Part shown: in pieces, positions 16,153-22,835 of the stretch
Layout: each line of letters starts with the position of its first letter
Numbering within the stretch: the first letter of the stretch is position 1
Virus record (IMG/VR): IMGVR_UViG_3300028920_000646
Location: 1-23,004 of that record
Direction: 5' to 3' (one strand)
Length of the DNA stretch: 23,004 nucleotides
From: a virus
The notes under the pieces: model-generated
Databases searched by the model: none
Told to the model about the DNA's origin: nothing
What the model saw: only the letters and a program-made list of their open reading frames with translations
Made by a program: the position numbers and the translations under genes

Positions 16153-16944
16153 TTAACCTTTTCGTCTTTGTGTTGTTTGTTTGAAGATTTCATATTCTGG
16201 GCCAAGAGCATCAGCCACATCTTCAACCGATGTATCTTTTCCGATGCGTTTAACGGCATCATCAAGAGATTCTGGTCGATAACCAGACGGTCTTGAAGAT
16301 TCGACTTGAGCCTTTTTCTTGGTCTCAAAATTCTGACTTGTCTTCTCAACACCTTGTTGATAAGATGTTCTCTTCACGTTGTCAAAAGAGACTAACTTGA
16401 AGGCATCTTCCATCGATAATGAAGGGTTGTGTTTTTGTTTTTCAGCAACCTGTTTGGCTTTAGCTTTGAAATCATCGCCATACTTATTCAGCATGTCTTG
16501 GACTTCTAGTTTAGCCAGGGGCTTGGCAAGCATCTTGGAAACTGTCTCCGCAAGTTTGGGTTCCAGTTGTTCAAGGGCATTGTCAATTTCGCCTTTAGGA
16601 GATTCTTTTGTAGGTGCGTCATCTACGGGTGTAGAGTCGGTCTCTTTTTCTACAAATAATTTCTCCAAATCACTTCTCTCCATTTCGACTTTTTTGTTGT
16701 GAGATTCTAATTCCTTGTAGGCTTTTTCTAAATCCTCTTGGGATTTGAATTTTCCTGCAAGTAGTTTCTCTTCAGCTTCCTGAGATTGTCCTTCTGACGG
16801 GGTCTCATTCTGCTCGGTACCAACATCCTCACCGCTTTGCGGGGTTTCACCGCTAGACGATTCGGGCACCTCTTGGTTGACGGCTAGTGCTTGTCCCGCT
16901 TCAGTTTCGGGGGCAGCCTGCTCAGCCTCGTTGGTGTTATCCAT
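16153..16944 (-). CDS. Capsid scaffold/assembly protein
   Basis: 263 residues, strongly acidic and low in complexity at the N-terminus (Glu/Gln/Pro/Ser/Thr). KLLAGKFKSQEDLEKAYKEL (from about residue 60) is a frequent signature of phage scaffold proteins. A charged coiled-coil centre follows, then a basic C-terminus (RPSGYRPESLDDAVKRIGKD ... TTQRRKG). Scaffolds direct capsid-protein assembly into procapsids and are then lost, and the basic tail is the usual capsid-binding part. AAGGA lies before the ATG. The position between portal and major capsid genes is exactly as expected. Sequence conservation is low in this class, so the call rests on signature, composition and position. Confidence 0.82.
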   Translation of the reverse strand: MDNTNEAEQAAPETEAGQALAVNQEVPESSSGETPQSGEDVGTEQNETPSEGQSQEAEEKLLAGKFKSQEDLEKAYKELESHNKKVEMERSDLEKLFVEKETDSTPVDDAPTKESPKGEIDNALEQLEPKLAETVSKMLAKPLAKLEVQDMLNKYGDDFKAKAKQVAEKQKHNPSLSMEDAFKLVSFDNVKRTSYQQGVEKTSQNFETKKKAQVESSRPSGYRPESLDDAVKRIGKDTSVEDVADALGPEYEIFKQTTQRRKG

Positions 16945-16960
16945 ACGTGCTTCCTTTCTT

Positions 16961-17242
16961 TTATTTTAATTGTTTTAATTTTTCTTCGACTTGGTCTTTT
17001 CTTCCAATCGTGTACTCGAACACTTTGCTAATTCCTCGAAGAGCTTCAATTTGACCTCTAATTCTGCCCAAGTTTTTGTCATCGGCAGTCTCAAGCAAAT
17101 CAAATAGTGCGTCAATTTTTTCATCAATGAGTTCTTTTTTGAAAAGCTGGAAGTCGGGATGCTGTGATAAACGCTCATACACCTCTATCTTTCCAACCTC
17201 CTTGTTTAATATTTTTCTTGCCTGTTCGAGTTCTTCCTCCAT
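16961..17242 (-). CDS. Small helical head-module protein, 93 aa
   Basis: The highly charged, all-helical protein contains EEELEQARKILNKEVGKIEV, then HPDFQLFKKELIDEKIDALF and GRIRGQIEALRGISKVFEYT. Many phages carry a protein of this size and pattern (HP-F...l..e...e and GrI.al..l) between portal and scaffold genes. Its role is not known to me; an assembly or structural accessory is likely. It starts with ATG at 17242 without a clear ribosome-binding site, 7 bases after the upstream 59-residue gene. There is no membrane segment or signal peptide. Confidence 0.7.
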   Translation of the reverse strand: MEEELEQARKILNKEVGKIEVYERLSQHPDFQLFKKELIDEKIDALFDLLETADDKNLGRIRGQIEALRGISKVFEYTIGRKDQVEEKLKQLK

Positions 17243-17249
17243 ATATTTT

Positions 17250-17429
17250 TTAGCTTAACGCTTTCTTAACTTTCTCTAACATCGCTTGTTCACCATGTAA
17301 GTAACGAACATTAGCTTCGTTCTCAGCGTGGGTTACACCAAGTTTGATGTCAAATTCAATTTCGTCAAGAACTTTAGGGTAAGAAACTTTCTTCTCCACT
17401 ACTTTCTTAACTTTCTTTTTTGATTTCAT
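17250..17429 (-). CDS. Small basic protein, 59 aa
   Basis: ATG at 17429, TAA at 17250. It starts MKSKKKVKKVVEKKVSYPKV with a Lys-rich N-terminus, then DEIEFDIKLGVTHAENEANV, and ends LEKVKKALS. It begins one base after the portal stop and ends 7 bases before the next gene, filling an otherwise empty stretch with normal coding texture. I recognise no family. Its place between portal and scaffold genes suggests a head-assembly accessory, but this is position-based only. Confidence 0.6.
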   Translation of the reverse strand: MKSKKKVKKVVEKKVSYPKVLDEIEFDIKLGVTHAENEANVRYLHGEQAMLEKVKKALS

Positions 17430-17430
17430 A

Positions 17431-19188
17431 TTATTGTGTAGTTAATGATTCTTGTATTTTAGCAGCCTTCTCAACATCAGCAGCTGACCTAGCCCTCATC
17501 TCGGAAGCAACTTCCTTGGGATGAGTTTTGATGTTATCTTTCTTATCAATAAGCTGTGCAACAGCATCTGGTGCCATCTCACCCTTAAGTTGATAATTAA
17601 CTTTAGGCTCTTCTGGTTTCGGAGGTTCGGGCGGTAACAAGTATGCATCCACATTCTTCTTACCAGATTTCTCAATGATGTCAGTAGCCAGTTTAGCCAC
17701 ATTGAATCCAGGTACTTGTGCCATAACTTGTAATAAGTTAATGTCTTGTTGCATCTGCTGGAACTCATCTAAGTATTCCACTTCAACCGTTAAGTCAAAT
17801 GAACTCTTAATATCTTCTGGTCTTAGTGGAACAACCATCGGTTCACCGTCTTTACCAAGTATTCTAATTGCTATTTCTTTGTCTAAGAATTGTTGGTCAA
17901 GTTCTAAGTACCTTCTGCCAATTCCTATTAAGCCACGCTTAATCTGATTCACTTTAGCTGAGAATCTCTTGTCAGCTTGGTTGATAGCACCCTGCCAGGC
18001 AGTAGCAGTACGGTTTATCGCACCACCTTGTGTACCACCCATAGGACTTACTAAGGCACCCGATAAGGGGCTGTTAGCACCTGTGGTTCTTTCAGCGTCT
18101 GATTTAATAATAGATTCTTCCGTAAAGGCTTCTGAGGGTATTGGTTGGGTGTCATTAGGAATCAAACCGTCAGGTCTGGTCAAGTGGATTATTCCACCAG
18201 GTCTTGAAACGAGTTCGTCTTCGAACTGCACGCCACCCGATACTACTTTCCACATCCTGTTAAGGTTCATCTTAACGTTATCCATTCTCTGGTTTCTGAT
18301 GTCATTCAATTCGTTCTGTAAGCTCTCTATCGGTTCAATCTCACCAATTCCATAGAACTCATGGGGGACTATGGTGTCTCTTACAACCACAAAAGGATTC
18401 CAGTTAGCGTAAGGGTTCTCATCACATCTAAGTAATATTCCATTAGCCACTACAATAATATATGGTTTGCCCCTAAAATCTCCCCAGTATTCCAGGACTT
18501 CAAATCTTTTTCTTGTGCCATCGTCATCAGTTGTGCCTGTAACGCCAAGCCTTTGTATCCTTTCAGTATTAGACCTGCCTGTTGAATCAGACATCTTCAG
18601 TTTGTTAATGGCCTTTTCATCATAATTAGGATTATCTTCTAAGTCTTCTATATCCCTTTCCACACGGTGTATGGCATACTTCATTTCTTTTTGGTTCCGT
18701 GCTTTTGGGTCTGGAAAGAAATCAAATATATCTACGGTTTCAGCATAAGGCATATCATCTCTCCAAGTAACCTTGGCGATTGCTGTACCATAAATCAAGG
18801 ATTCTTTGACAAGTTCCTCGATAACTTCCTCCATATCAGTTTTCTCAAACTGAAAGTCCAGTAAGTCAGTAAATGCTTCTGAGTTTTCAACGTCAGTCCC
18901 CTCTACAGGCATTGTCTTAAACTTCTTTTGAGCAAGAGCAACCCTAGGGGCTACTGTCTCTATAATCTCAAAAGTTTTTGGGATGAAAAGATTAGACCTC
19001 CAGGGAAGTCTGCCAGAATCAATATAACTCCTATAGAGCTTGTAATAATCCTGGAACCTGTTCATGTAGGACTCAGTATATTTTTGAGAGACCCTAAATC
19101 TCTTTTGAACTAAATCAAGAGCATCTTTCTCTTTGAGCTTCTGCTTTAATTCCCCTCCTTTTGTTTCCTCCTTTTCTTTGTATGCCAT
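17431..19188 (-). CDS. Phage portal protein
   Basis: 585 residues. The N-terminal region has YYKLYRSYIDSGRLPWRSNL, then FIPKTFEIIETVAPRVALAQ, a common portal opening in which a wedge/clip precursor binds head partners. FFPDPKA, EYWGDFRGKPY and IVPHEFYGIGEIEPIESLQN with ELNDIRNQRMDN (about residues 290-330) form the characteristic portal core. The C-terminal third is helical and charged, ending KAAKIQESLTTQ. Portals form the dodecameric ring at one capsid vertex through which DNA is pumped and to which the tail attaches. The gene follows terminase with one HNH gene between, and the length is ordinary for podovirus/siphovirus portals. There is no clear ribosome-binding site upstream. Confidence 0.88.
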   Translation of the reverse strand: MAYKEKEETKGGELKQKLKEKDALDLVQKRFRVSQKYTESYMNRFQDYYKLYRSYIDSGRLPWRSNLFIPKTFEIIETVAPRVALAQKKFKTMPVEGTDVENSEAFTDLLDFQFEKTDMEEVIEELVKESLIYGTAIAKVTWRDDMPYAETVDIFDFFPDPKARNQKEMKYAIHRVERDIEDLEDNPNYDEKAINKLKMSDSTGRSNTERIQRLGVTGTTDDDGTRKRFEVLEYWGDFRGKPYIIVVANGILLRCDENPYANWNPFVVVRDTIVPHEFYGIGEIEPIESLQNELNDIRNQRMDNVKMNLNRMWKVVSGGVQFEDELVSRPGGIIHLTRPDGLIPNDTQPIPSEAFTEESIIKSDAERTTGANSPLSGALVSPMGGTQGGAINRTATAWQGAINQADKRFSAKVNQIKRGLIGIGRRYLELDQQFLDKEIAIRILGKDGEPMVVPLRPEDIKSSFDLTVEVEYLDEFQQMQQDINLLQVMAQVPGFNVAKLATDIIEKSGKKNVDAYLLPPEPPKPEEPKVNYQLKGEMAPDAVAQLIDKKDNIKTHPKEVASEMRARSAADVEKAAKIQESLTTQ

Positions 19189-19189
19189 A

Positions 19190-19606
19190 TTAGTATTGTC
19201 TTCTTAAATAGCCACCAGCTTCACAATTACATGATTTGTGAGCAAGTCGAAAATTTTCTAATCTATTTTCTCCTCCTAAAAATTTAGGAACAGTATGGTC
19301 TATTGTAACAGTTTCTATATCTATTGGTTTTCCACAAAAACCACAATTAATCCCATCCCTATTTATTAAATAATATATTATTGCCTCCCTATAAATTGCA
19401 GAACTTTGTTTTCTAGTATTTTTATGTTTTGCTCTAGGTTTATTATTTCTTTGCTGTTTTATTTTATTTTTATTATTTTTCCTGTATTTTCTAGCATAAA
19501 TACGACTTCTTTCCCTTGTTCTTTCACGAACTTCTGGTCTATTTAAGTATTCTTTACGTTTCTTCTTTATTTCTTCTTTATGTTTTTCGTAATATTTTTT
19601 ATCCAT
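19190..19606 (-). CDS. HNH endonuclease, 138 aa
   Basis: A very basic N-terminal half (YYEKHKEEIKKKRKEYL; KYRKNNKNKIKQQRNNK) is followed by an HNH domain with CGFCGKP (about 88-94), the catalytic strand TVTIDHTVPKFLGG, NFRLAHKSCNCE and a short tail. The Asp-His pair in IDH and the CxxC/CxC cysteines fit a metal-dependent nuclease. It lies between terminase and portal with gaps of one base on each side. HNH proteins next to terminase take part in cos-type packaging in some phages. The A/T-rich composition and the YYEK-K--IK motif shared with the HNH protein at 11156-11743 suggest instead a mobile homing endonuclease. Both readings remain open. Confidence 0.85.
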   Translation of the reverse strand: MDKKYYEKHKEEIKKKRKEYLNRPEVRERTRERSRIYARKYRKNNKNKIKQQRNNKPRAKHKNTRKQSSAIYREAIIYYLINRDGINCGFCGKPIDIETVTIDHTVPKFLGGENRLENFRLAHKSCNCEAGGYLRRQY

Positions 19607-19607
19607 A

Positions 19608-20966
19608 TCAATAGCCTGTAAAGCGATTTGGTTTATAGTTTTGATTAACGCTTGATTCGGGTGGCTGAACTGGTGTTTTTTGAGGTAAGTTATATACTGC
19701 GAGCATCAAGGAAACTACGCCATCGTCATGCTTGCCTTGCGGAGCACCATAACGATATCTTCCTGAAGGTAATCTCTCATAGCGATAATCCTTTAATTCA
19801 TCCACTAACCATTCATAGCGTGGAATCTTAATTTCATCGTGGCTAAGGAGTTTGTTCAACTGCTCAACCATCTGCATCTTTGTTGCGTTGGTGAACTTTA
19901 CGGGAGTAATGTTAAGCCCCCTCTTAACGAGTGAGTCATACATCGGGTCTCCCATTCCTGTAGAGTCAAACATAACTTCTGGAGCACCCATATTAGTAGT
20001 CCACCTGCGTGCTTGATTTTCTATGTTAGAGTAAAGCAATTCTGCATCAATCTTGTTTGACCTGTAAACGTATTTAACCCTCCAGTCTGTTAAGTCCAGT
20101 ACGGAGATAACAGTCCAATCTTCCCTCAGGGCAGGGTCGATGCCTAATCGGTAACGATGACCCGCTTCAGGATACTCTAGGAACTCGTCTATCACGTTTT
20201 CCTCTACCCTGTTGAAGACCATACCAGCGTCATCTTGAAACTCACATTCGTATTCTTGCTTGAAAAATTTCTCAGTTACAGATGCACGCTGTTCCTCCAA
20301 GAACCCAGGAGATAAAAGGTCCTGACCTCTTTTCGGCTCCCACTCAAACCCTACGGTAGACTGTGAAGCTGGCAAAAGCCAAGATTTCCAATTCCTAGCC
20401 CCATCCCTTCCGAGTTTATAAACATCGTAGAAATGGTTTCTGCCATCTGGAGTTCCGATAAACATCGCTCCTCCACCCGTTTGTGCAAGTTCAGGCTCTA
20501 CTACGGCAGACCACACATTAGGTTTCATGAACGCATACTCGTCAAGTAAGGCAAATGCAAGTCCAGGGCCACGGAGTGAATCTTCCTTGTCAGCACCTTT
20601 AATGTTGACTATCACCCTATTAGTGAGCCTGATTTCTAAGTTGGACTCGTTAGGTTTCTTGAGTAACGCCCATCGGGGAACAATGTCCTTGAGTAAATCC
20701 CAAGCGATGTCTTTCGCTTGTTTGTATGTTGGACCTATGTATGTAAACCTGGGTACACGCATACCAGTATGTTTCCCTTTAGGGATACCTTCGGTACACT
20801 TCCACGCTTGCATAAATAGGTACATCAAAGCCATCACAGTCTTGCCAGCTTTACGGTGGGCAACTACTACCTTATACTTTGTAGGGTCCTCAGCTATGTT
20901 ATTTCTGGGGTCTCCAATAATTTGTGATTGCCACTGACGTGGAATAAAATCTTCTGCTAGACTCAT
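19608..20966 (-). CDS. terL: Terminase large subunit
   Basis: The 452-residue packaging motor has an N-terminal ATPase with Walker A AHRKAGKT (36-43), Walker B FALLDEYAF (138-146, catalytic Glu143), and coupling motif FIGTPDGRNHFYD (169-181). The C-terminal RNase H-like nuclease shows LGIDPALRED with Asp277, VMFDSTGMGD with Asp334, and GKHDDGVVSLMLA with Asp414/415. It pumps DNA through the portal and cuts genome ends. All catalytic residues are present and the length is normal. The ATG is coupled to the upstream 49-residue gene by an ATGA. The HNH gene separates it from portal. Confidence 0.93.
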   Translation of the reverse strand: MSLAEDFIPRQWQSQIIGDPRNNIAEDPTKYKVVVAHRKAGKTVMALMYLFMQAWKCTEGIPKGKHTGMRVPRFTYIGPTYKQAKDIAWDLLKDIVPRWALLKKPNESNLEIRLTNRVIVNIKGADKEDSLRGPGLAFALLDEYAFMKPNVWSAVVEPELAQTGGGAMFIGTPDGRNHFYDVYKLGRDGARNWKSWLLPASQSTVGFEWEPKRGQDLLSPGFLEEQRASVTEKFFKQEYECEFQDDAGMVFNRVEENVIDEFLEYPEAGHRYRLGIDPALREDWTVISVLDLTDWRVKYVYRSNKIDAELLYSNIENQARRWTTNMGAPEVMFDSTGMGDPMYDSLVKRGLNITPVKFTNATKMQMVEQLNKLLSHDEIKIPRYEWLVDELKDYRYERLPSGRYRYGAPQGKHDDGVVSLMLAVYNLPQKTPVQPPESSVNQNYKPNRFTGY

Positions 20967-21112
20967 TTTCTTCTAACTCTTACTTCAACTTCATAAATTT
21001 CATTGATTAAATCTATTACTGCATTAAGTCTTTCATTAAGTCCACTAATCTCCTTTTCTGCATCTTCTAATGATTTAATTTGTCTTTGGTCGTGTGTTAG
21101 TAATAATTTCAT
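20963..21112 (-). CDS. Small helical protein, 49 aa
   Basis: ATG at 21112, preceded by AGGAGGAAT; TGA at 20963, overlapping the terminase start by 4 bases. It begins MKLLLTHDQRQIKSLEDAEK, and the product is a single charged helix with a basic end (VEVRVRRK). The good ribosome-binding site and the coupling to terL support it as real. I recognise no family. A coiled-coil accessory of the terminase is possible from position alone. Confidence 0.65.
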   Translation of the reverse strand: MKLLLTHDQRQIKSLEDAEKEISGLNERLNAVIDLINEIYEVEVRVRRK

Positions 21113-21119
21113 ATTCCTC

Positions 21120-21338
21120 CTAAATTAATAATTTCTTATAAACTTTAGTACAACACCCATAGGTGCCGTCATCATGTTTATCACCACAGAGAACTATCAC
21201 GTCATTATCTTCAAATACTACAAAACCTCGGGAGACAACCTTCTCCCTTTTTTGTGCCCATTCTCGGATATCTTCTAGGCTTTCCCAGGTGGCTTTGCTT
21301 TCATGGTCTAACCACTTAATTTTTCTAATCCTCCTCAT
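21120..21338 (-). CDS. Conserved-looking small phage protein (66-72 aa)
   Basis: The core sequence KWLDHESKATWESLEDIREW, then KVVSRGFVVFEDNDVIVLCG and CCTKVYKKLLI, follows a pattern seen in many small phage proteins: a strand with WxD-S---W--L-, a Val-rich strand with S-GF-v-e-, and a short tail. The function is unknown. The start is uncertain. ATG at 21338 has no ribosome-binding site before it, but its next two codons form AGGAGG (21330-21335), placed nine bases before an in-frame ATT at 21320. Starting there would begin the protein at (M)KWLD, where relatives usually start. Confidence 0.68.
   Translation of the reverse strand: MRRIRKIKWLDHESKATWESLEDIREWAQKREKVVSRGFVVFEDNDVIVLCGDKHDDGTYGCCTKVYKKLLI
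21330..21335 (-). promoter_or_regulatory. AGGAGG ribosome-binding site inside the annotated start
   Basis: A perfect AGGAGG follows immediately after the ATG at 21338, so it cannot serve that ATG. It stands nine bases before the in-frame ATT at 21318-21320, the same spacing as at the small terminase start. It therefore bears on the choice of start for this gene. Confidence 0.45.
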
Positions 21339-21343
21339 AAAAC

Positions 21344-21415
21344 TTAACAGTTACCTTCTCCACGACCAGTTTTTGGTCCTTCACCATTTGGACCTGTTCC
21401 ATCTCCATTAGGCAT
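21344..21415 (-). CDS. 23-residue micropeptide with a GDGTGP...TGRG motif
   Basis: ATG at 21415, one base after the small-terminase stop; TAA at 21344. The peptide reads MPNGDGTGPNGEGPKTGRG followed by EGNC. This is essentially the N-terminal motif of DUF5320-type proteins (MP--DGTGP-G-GP-TGRG-G-C), which normally continue for another 60-100 residues. Here the motif is the entire protein, ending right after its Cys. The function of the motif is unknown to me. A frameshift that truncated a longer protein is unlikely, because the next gene begins six bases later. It has no separate ribosome-binding site, so reinitiation from the upstream gene is likely. Confidence 0.6.
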   Translation of the reverse strand: MPNGDGTGPNGEGPKTGRGEGNC

Positions 21416-21416
21416 A

Positions 21417-21809
21417 TTATTCTTTTAATTGTTTAATTTCTCTATTCTCAAACCACAATGGGCTCGGTTTAATCTCAATCTGTTGGTCTTCCCCGTACTT
21501 CTCCTTCATGTTGTGTTTCAGGTAGAATATCTGGGCGACAGTATTCGGCTGTCTTTCATTTAAGGCAGAATTAACCAGGTTCCCCTCAACCTTCTCTGCC
21601 TGCATTGTCTCAAGCTCGGTCATAGCCTTATCAAACAAGTTCTCCAGCTCAACACCATCCTTAACCACTCTCTGCTTACGCCAGTTCCTAATAGTATTCG
21701 GGTCTATCTTAAGAGCCCTACAAGTTGTTACTAGCCTACATCCTAGGCCCTCATAGGTTTCTAAGAAGATTTTCTTAAACTTTGCTGAATCTTTTCTTGG
21801 TGCTGGAAT
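21417..21809 (-). CDS. terS: Terminase small subunit (HTH), apparent AUU start
   Basis: Read from the ATT at 21809, the 130-residue protein has a DNA-binding helix-turn-helix, GCRLVTTCRALKIDPNTIRN then WRKQ (about residues 21-45). A helical body (LENLFDKAMTELETMQAEKV; VAQIFYLKHNMKEKYGEDQQ) follows, and it ends LWFENREIKQLKE. This is the normal build of a small terminase, which binds the packaging site and recruits the large subunit. The only standard in-frame start, GTG at 21668, would remove the whole HTH. The frame is open only back to a TAA at 21822-21824 and holds no ATG, GTG or TTG before 21668. The ATT has AAGGA nine bases upstream. AUU initiation is rare but known (bacterial infC). Confidence 0.8.
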   Translation of the reverse strand: MPAPRKDSAKFKKIFLETYEGLGCRLVTTCRALKIDPNTIRNWRKQRVVKDGVELENLFDKAMTELETMQAEKVEGNLVNSALNERQPNTVAQIFYLKHNMKEKYGEDQQIEIKPSPLWFENREIKQLKE

Positions 21810-21818
21810 ATTATTTTT

Positions 21819-21823
21819 TCCTT
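21819..21823 (-). promoter_or_regulatory. AAGGA ribosome-binding site deciding the terS start
   Basis: AAGGA on the minus strand with a nine-base spacer to the ATT at 21809. No ATG, GTG or TTG in the terS frame lies within reach, so the site supports AUU initiation. It overlaps the upstream in-frame TAA and sits just after the 3' strand of the structured RNA, so folding of that RNA could affect access to it. Confidence 0.6.
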
Positions 21824-21833
21824 AATTTCTTAT

Positions 21834-21961
21834 GAACTAAGGTTTGATTGGATGTTTTGTTGTTTTAGATAACCTCCTCTTATGGACTGCTAATAGCAGC
21901 AACGGGTCTGCTAGGGTAGCAGATACATCCAAGCCCTACTTAAAGAACCAAACCTCAACTC
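21834..21961 (-). ncRNA. Candidate structured RNA element upstream of terS
   Basis: On the minus strand a 14-pair closing stem forms between 21961-21948 (GAGUUGAGGUUUGG) and 21847-21834 (UCAAACCUUAGUUC). It uses Watson-Crick pairs and five G-U pairs, which would all be A-C mismatches on the plus strand, so the minus strand is the likely sense. Inside lies a second 7-bp helix (UUGGAUG 21932-21926 with CAUCCAA 21854-21848) after a 15-base one-sided internal loop. Two near-identical hairpins are nested within: UCUGCUA-CCC-UAGCAGA (21923-21907) and CUGCU-AUU-AGCAG (21899-21887). The 5' strand covers the stop codon of the dehydrogenase-like gene; the 3' strand ends about ten bases before the terS ribosome-binding site. 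I do not recognise a known class. Alternatives are a TerS-binding (pac/cos) site or a leader switch. Confidence 0.6.
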
Positions 21962-22620
21962 CAAAGACCCTTAAACGTCATCTTTGGCAAATACTTTGTA
22001 TTCTGGACCACACAGTGTCCCCCAATATCCCCTTTAGGCGGATAAAGCACGGGTCTGACCACATTTGGCATTCCAAGCCTTGTATAGCCATCATTGTAGG
22101 AAACATTGAAATCTGTCATCACTCTCTCAAAATTAAGCCCATACTTGTCACACAGCTCCTTAGCGTACCTGTGGAACTCTATACAAACCCCATAGTAGGT
22201 CGTATCCAATAACTTCCCCAGTTCTGTGGTCCTAGAGTCATTTAACAGCACTACGCTCATTCCAGCTTCTGACAGGTGCTCAGCCACCTTTTGACCCAGC
22301 TCCTTATCATCAGCTCCCACGAACTTGGTAAAAACTCCAATCCCCTCATCTAAATTGGGATGCACGCCCCTAATTGGGCTGTGAACTGCATTAGGAATCT
22401 TTTGGGTTGTCCCTACAGGCACCGTACTGTGAATAATCTTAATCCCAGGCTCTGCAGCCACTATCTCCTCAAACCCCTCTTGGTAGGGAATACAGACATG
22501 CAAAAACTTCACTTCAGGTAAACTAAAGTTCTCAAATTTCTTATCTTTTATGTGGGCATTTGGGAAAAAAGTCTGGATTGCTTCTCCAACCTCTCCCAGG
22601 CCCAGGATTCCATCCTCCAT
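21955..22620 (-). CDS. Short UDP-sugar 6-dehydrogenase-like protein
   Basis: 221 residues from ATG 22620. It has the Rossmann start ILGLGEVGEAIQTFF, then FLHVCIPYQEGF, IIHSTVPVGTTQKIP (the STVPVGTT signature), and SRTTELGKLLDTTYYGVCIE with FHRYAKELCDKYG. It ends with KGDIGGHCVVQNTKYL, containing the GGHC catalytic-type cysteine. These match the NAD-binding and central domains of UDP-glucose/UDP-GlcNAc dehydrogenases, which oxidise C6 to a uronic acid. The family is normally about 430 residues: the C-terminal UDP-binding domain is absent and the central helices are compressed. It may be a minimal viral enzyme or have another substrate. The start is unclear: TTG 22629 and ATG 22620 lack a ribosome-binding site, while GGAGG (22614-22618) precedes only ATC and CTG codons. 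Confidence 0.72.
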   Translation of the reverse strand: MEDGILGLGEVGEAIQTFFPNAHIKDKKFENFSLPEVKFLHVCIPYQEGFEEIVAAEPGIKIIHSTVPVGTTQKIPNAVHSPIRGVHPNLDEGIGVFTKFVGADDKELGQKVAEHLSEAGMSVVLLNDSRTTELGKLLDTTYYGVCIEFHRYAKELCDKYGLNFERVMTDFNVSYNDGYTRLGMPNVVRPVLYPPKGDIGGHCVVQNTKYLPKMTFKGLWS

Positions 22621-22743
22621 ATTTGTCAAGTTTGCTAATCTTAGCCCAAATCTTTAAAGTCCACCCGATGGGAAAAGTAGTTTTAGGCTATTTTTTATGT
22701 TATAATATATGCTTTATTTAAGGGCTCTTTGGTATTCCTGTAG

Positions 22744-22757
22744 TTTATAGGCTATAA
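22744..22757. repeat. Near-palindrome TTTATAGGCTATAA, copy 1
   Basis: A near-perfect inverted repeat centred on GGC. The same element occurs in inverted orientation at 22836-22850, and a degraded copy, TTTTAGGCTATTTTT, lies at 22681-22695. Copy 1 overlaps a plus-strand TATAAT. Repeated palindromes in a control region suggest operators for a dimeric regulator, or phage-specific promoter elements. Confidence 0.5.
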
Positions 22758-22835
22758 TATAGTTAATCATCCCACCCCCGCCCCCTATATGGTATGGGGT
22801 GCCTTTCCTATATATACAAATTGCCACCTATCCCC

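Noticed and set aside
21841-21954. tRNA or tRNA with intron (7-bp closing stem with GGTTTGG/TCAAACC)
   Set aside because: No D-arm, anticodon arm or GTTCRA T-loop can be placed, and the length is wrong.
21834-21961. Self-cleaving ribozyme (hammerhead type)
   Set aside because: Neither strand contains the CUGANGA...GAAA core.
22771-22785. G-quadruplex on the minus strand
   Set aside because: Only three G-runs of three or more occur close together. A two-layer form is possible but weak.
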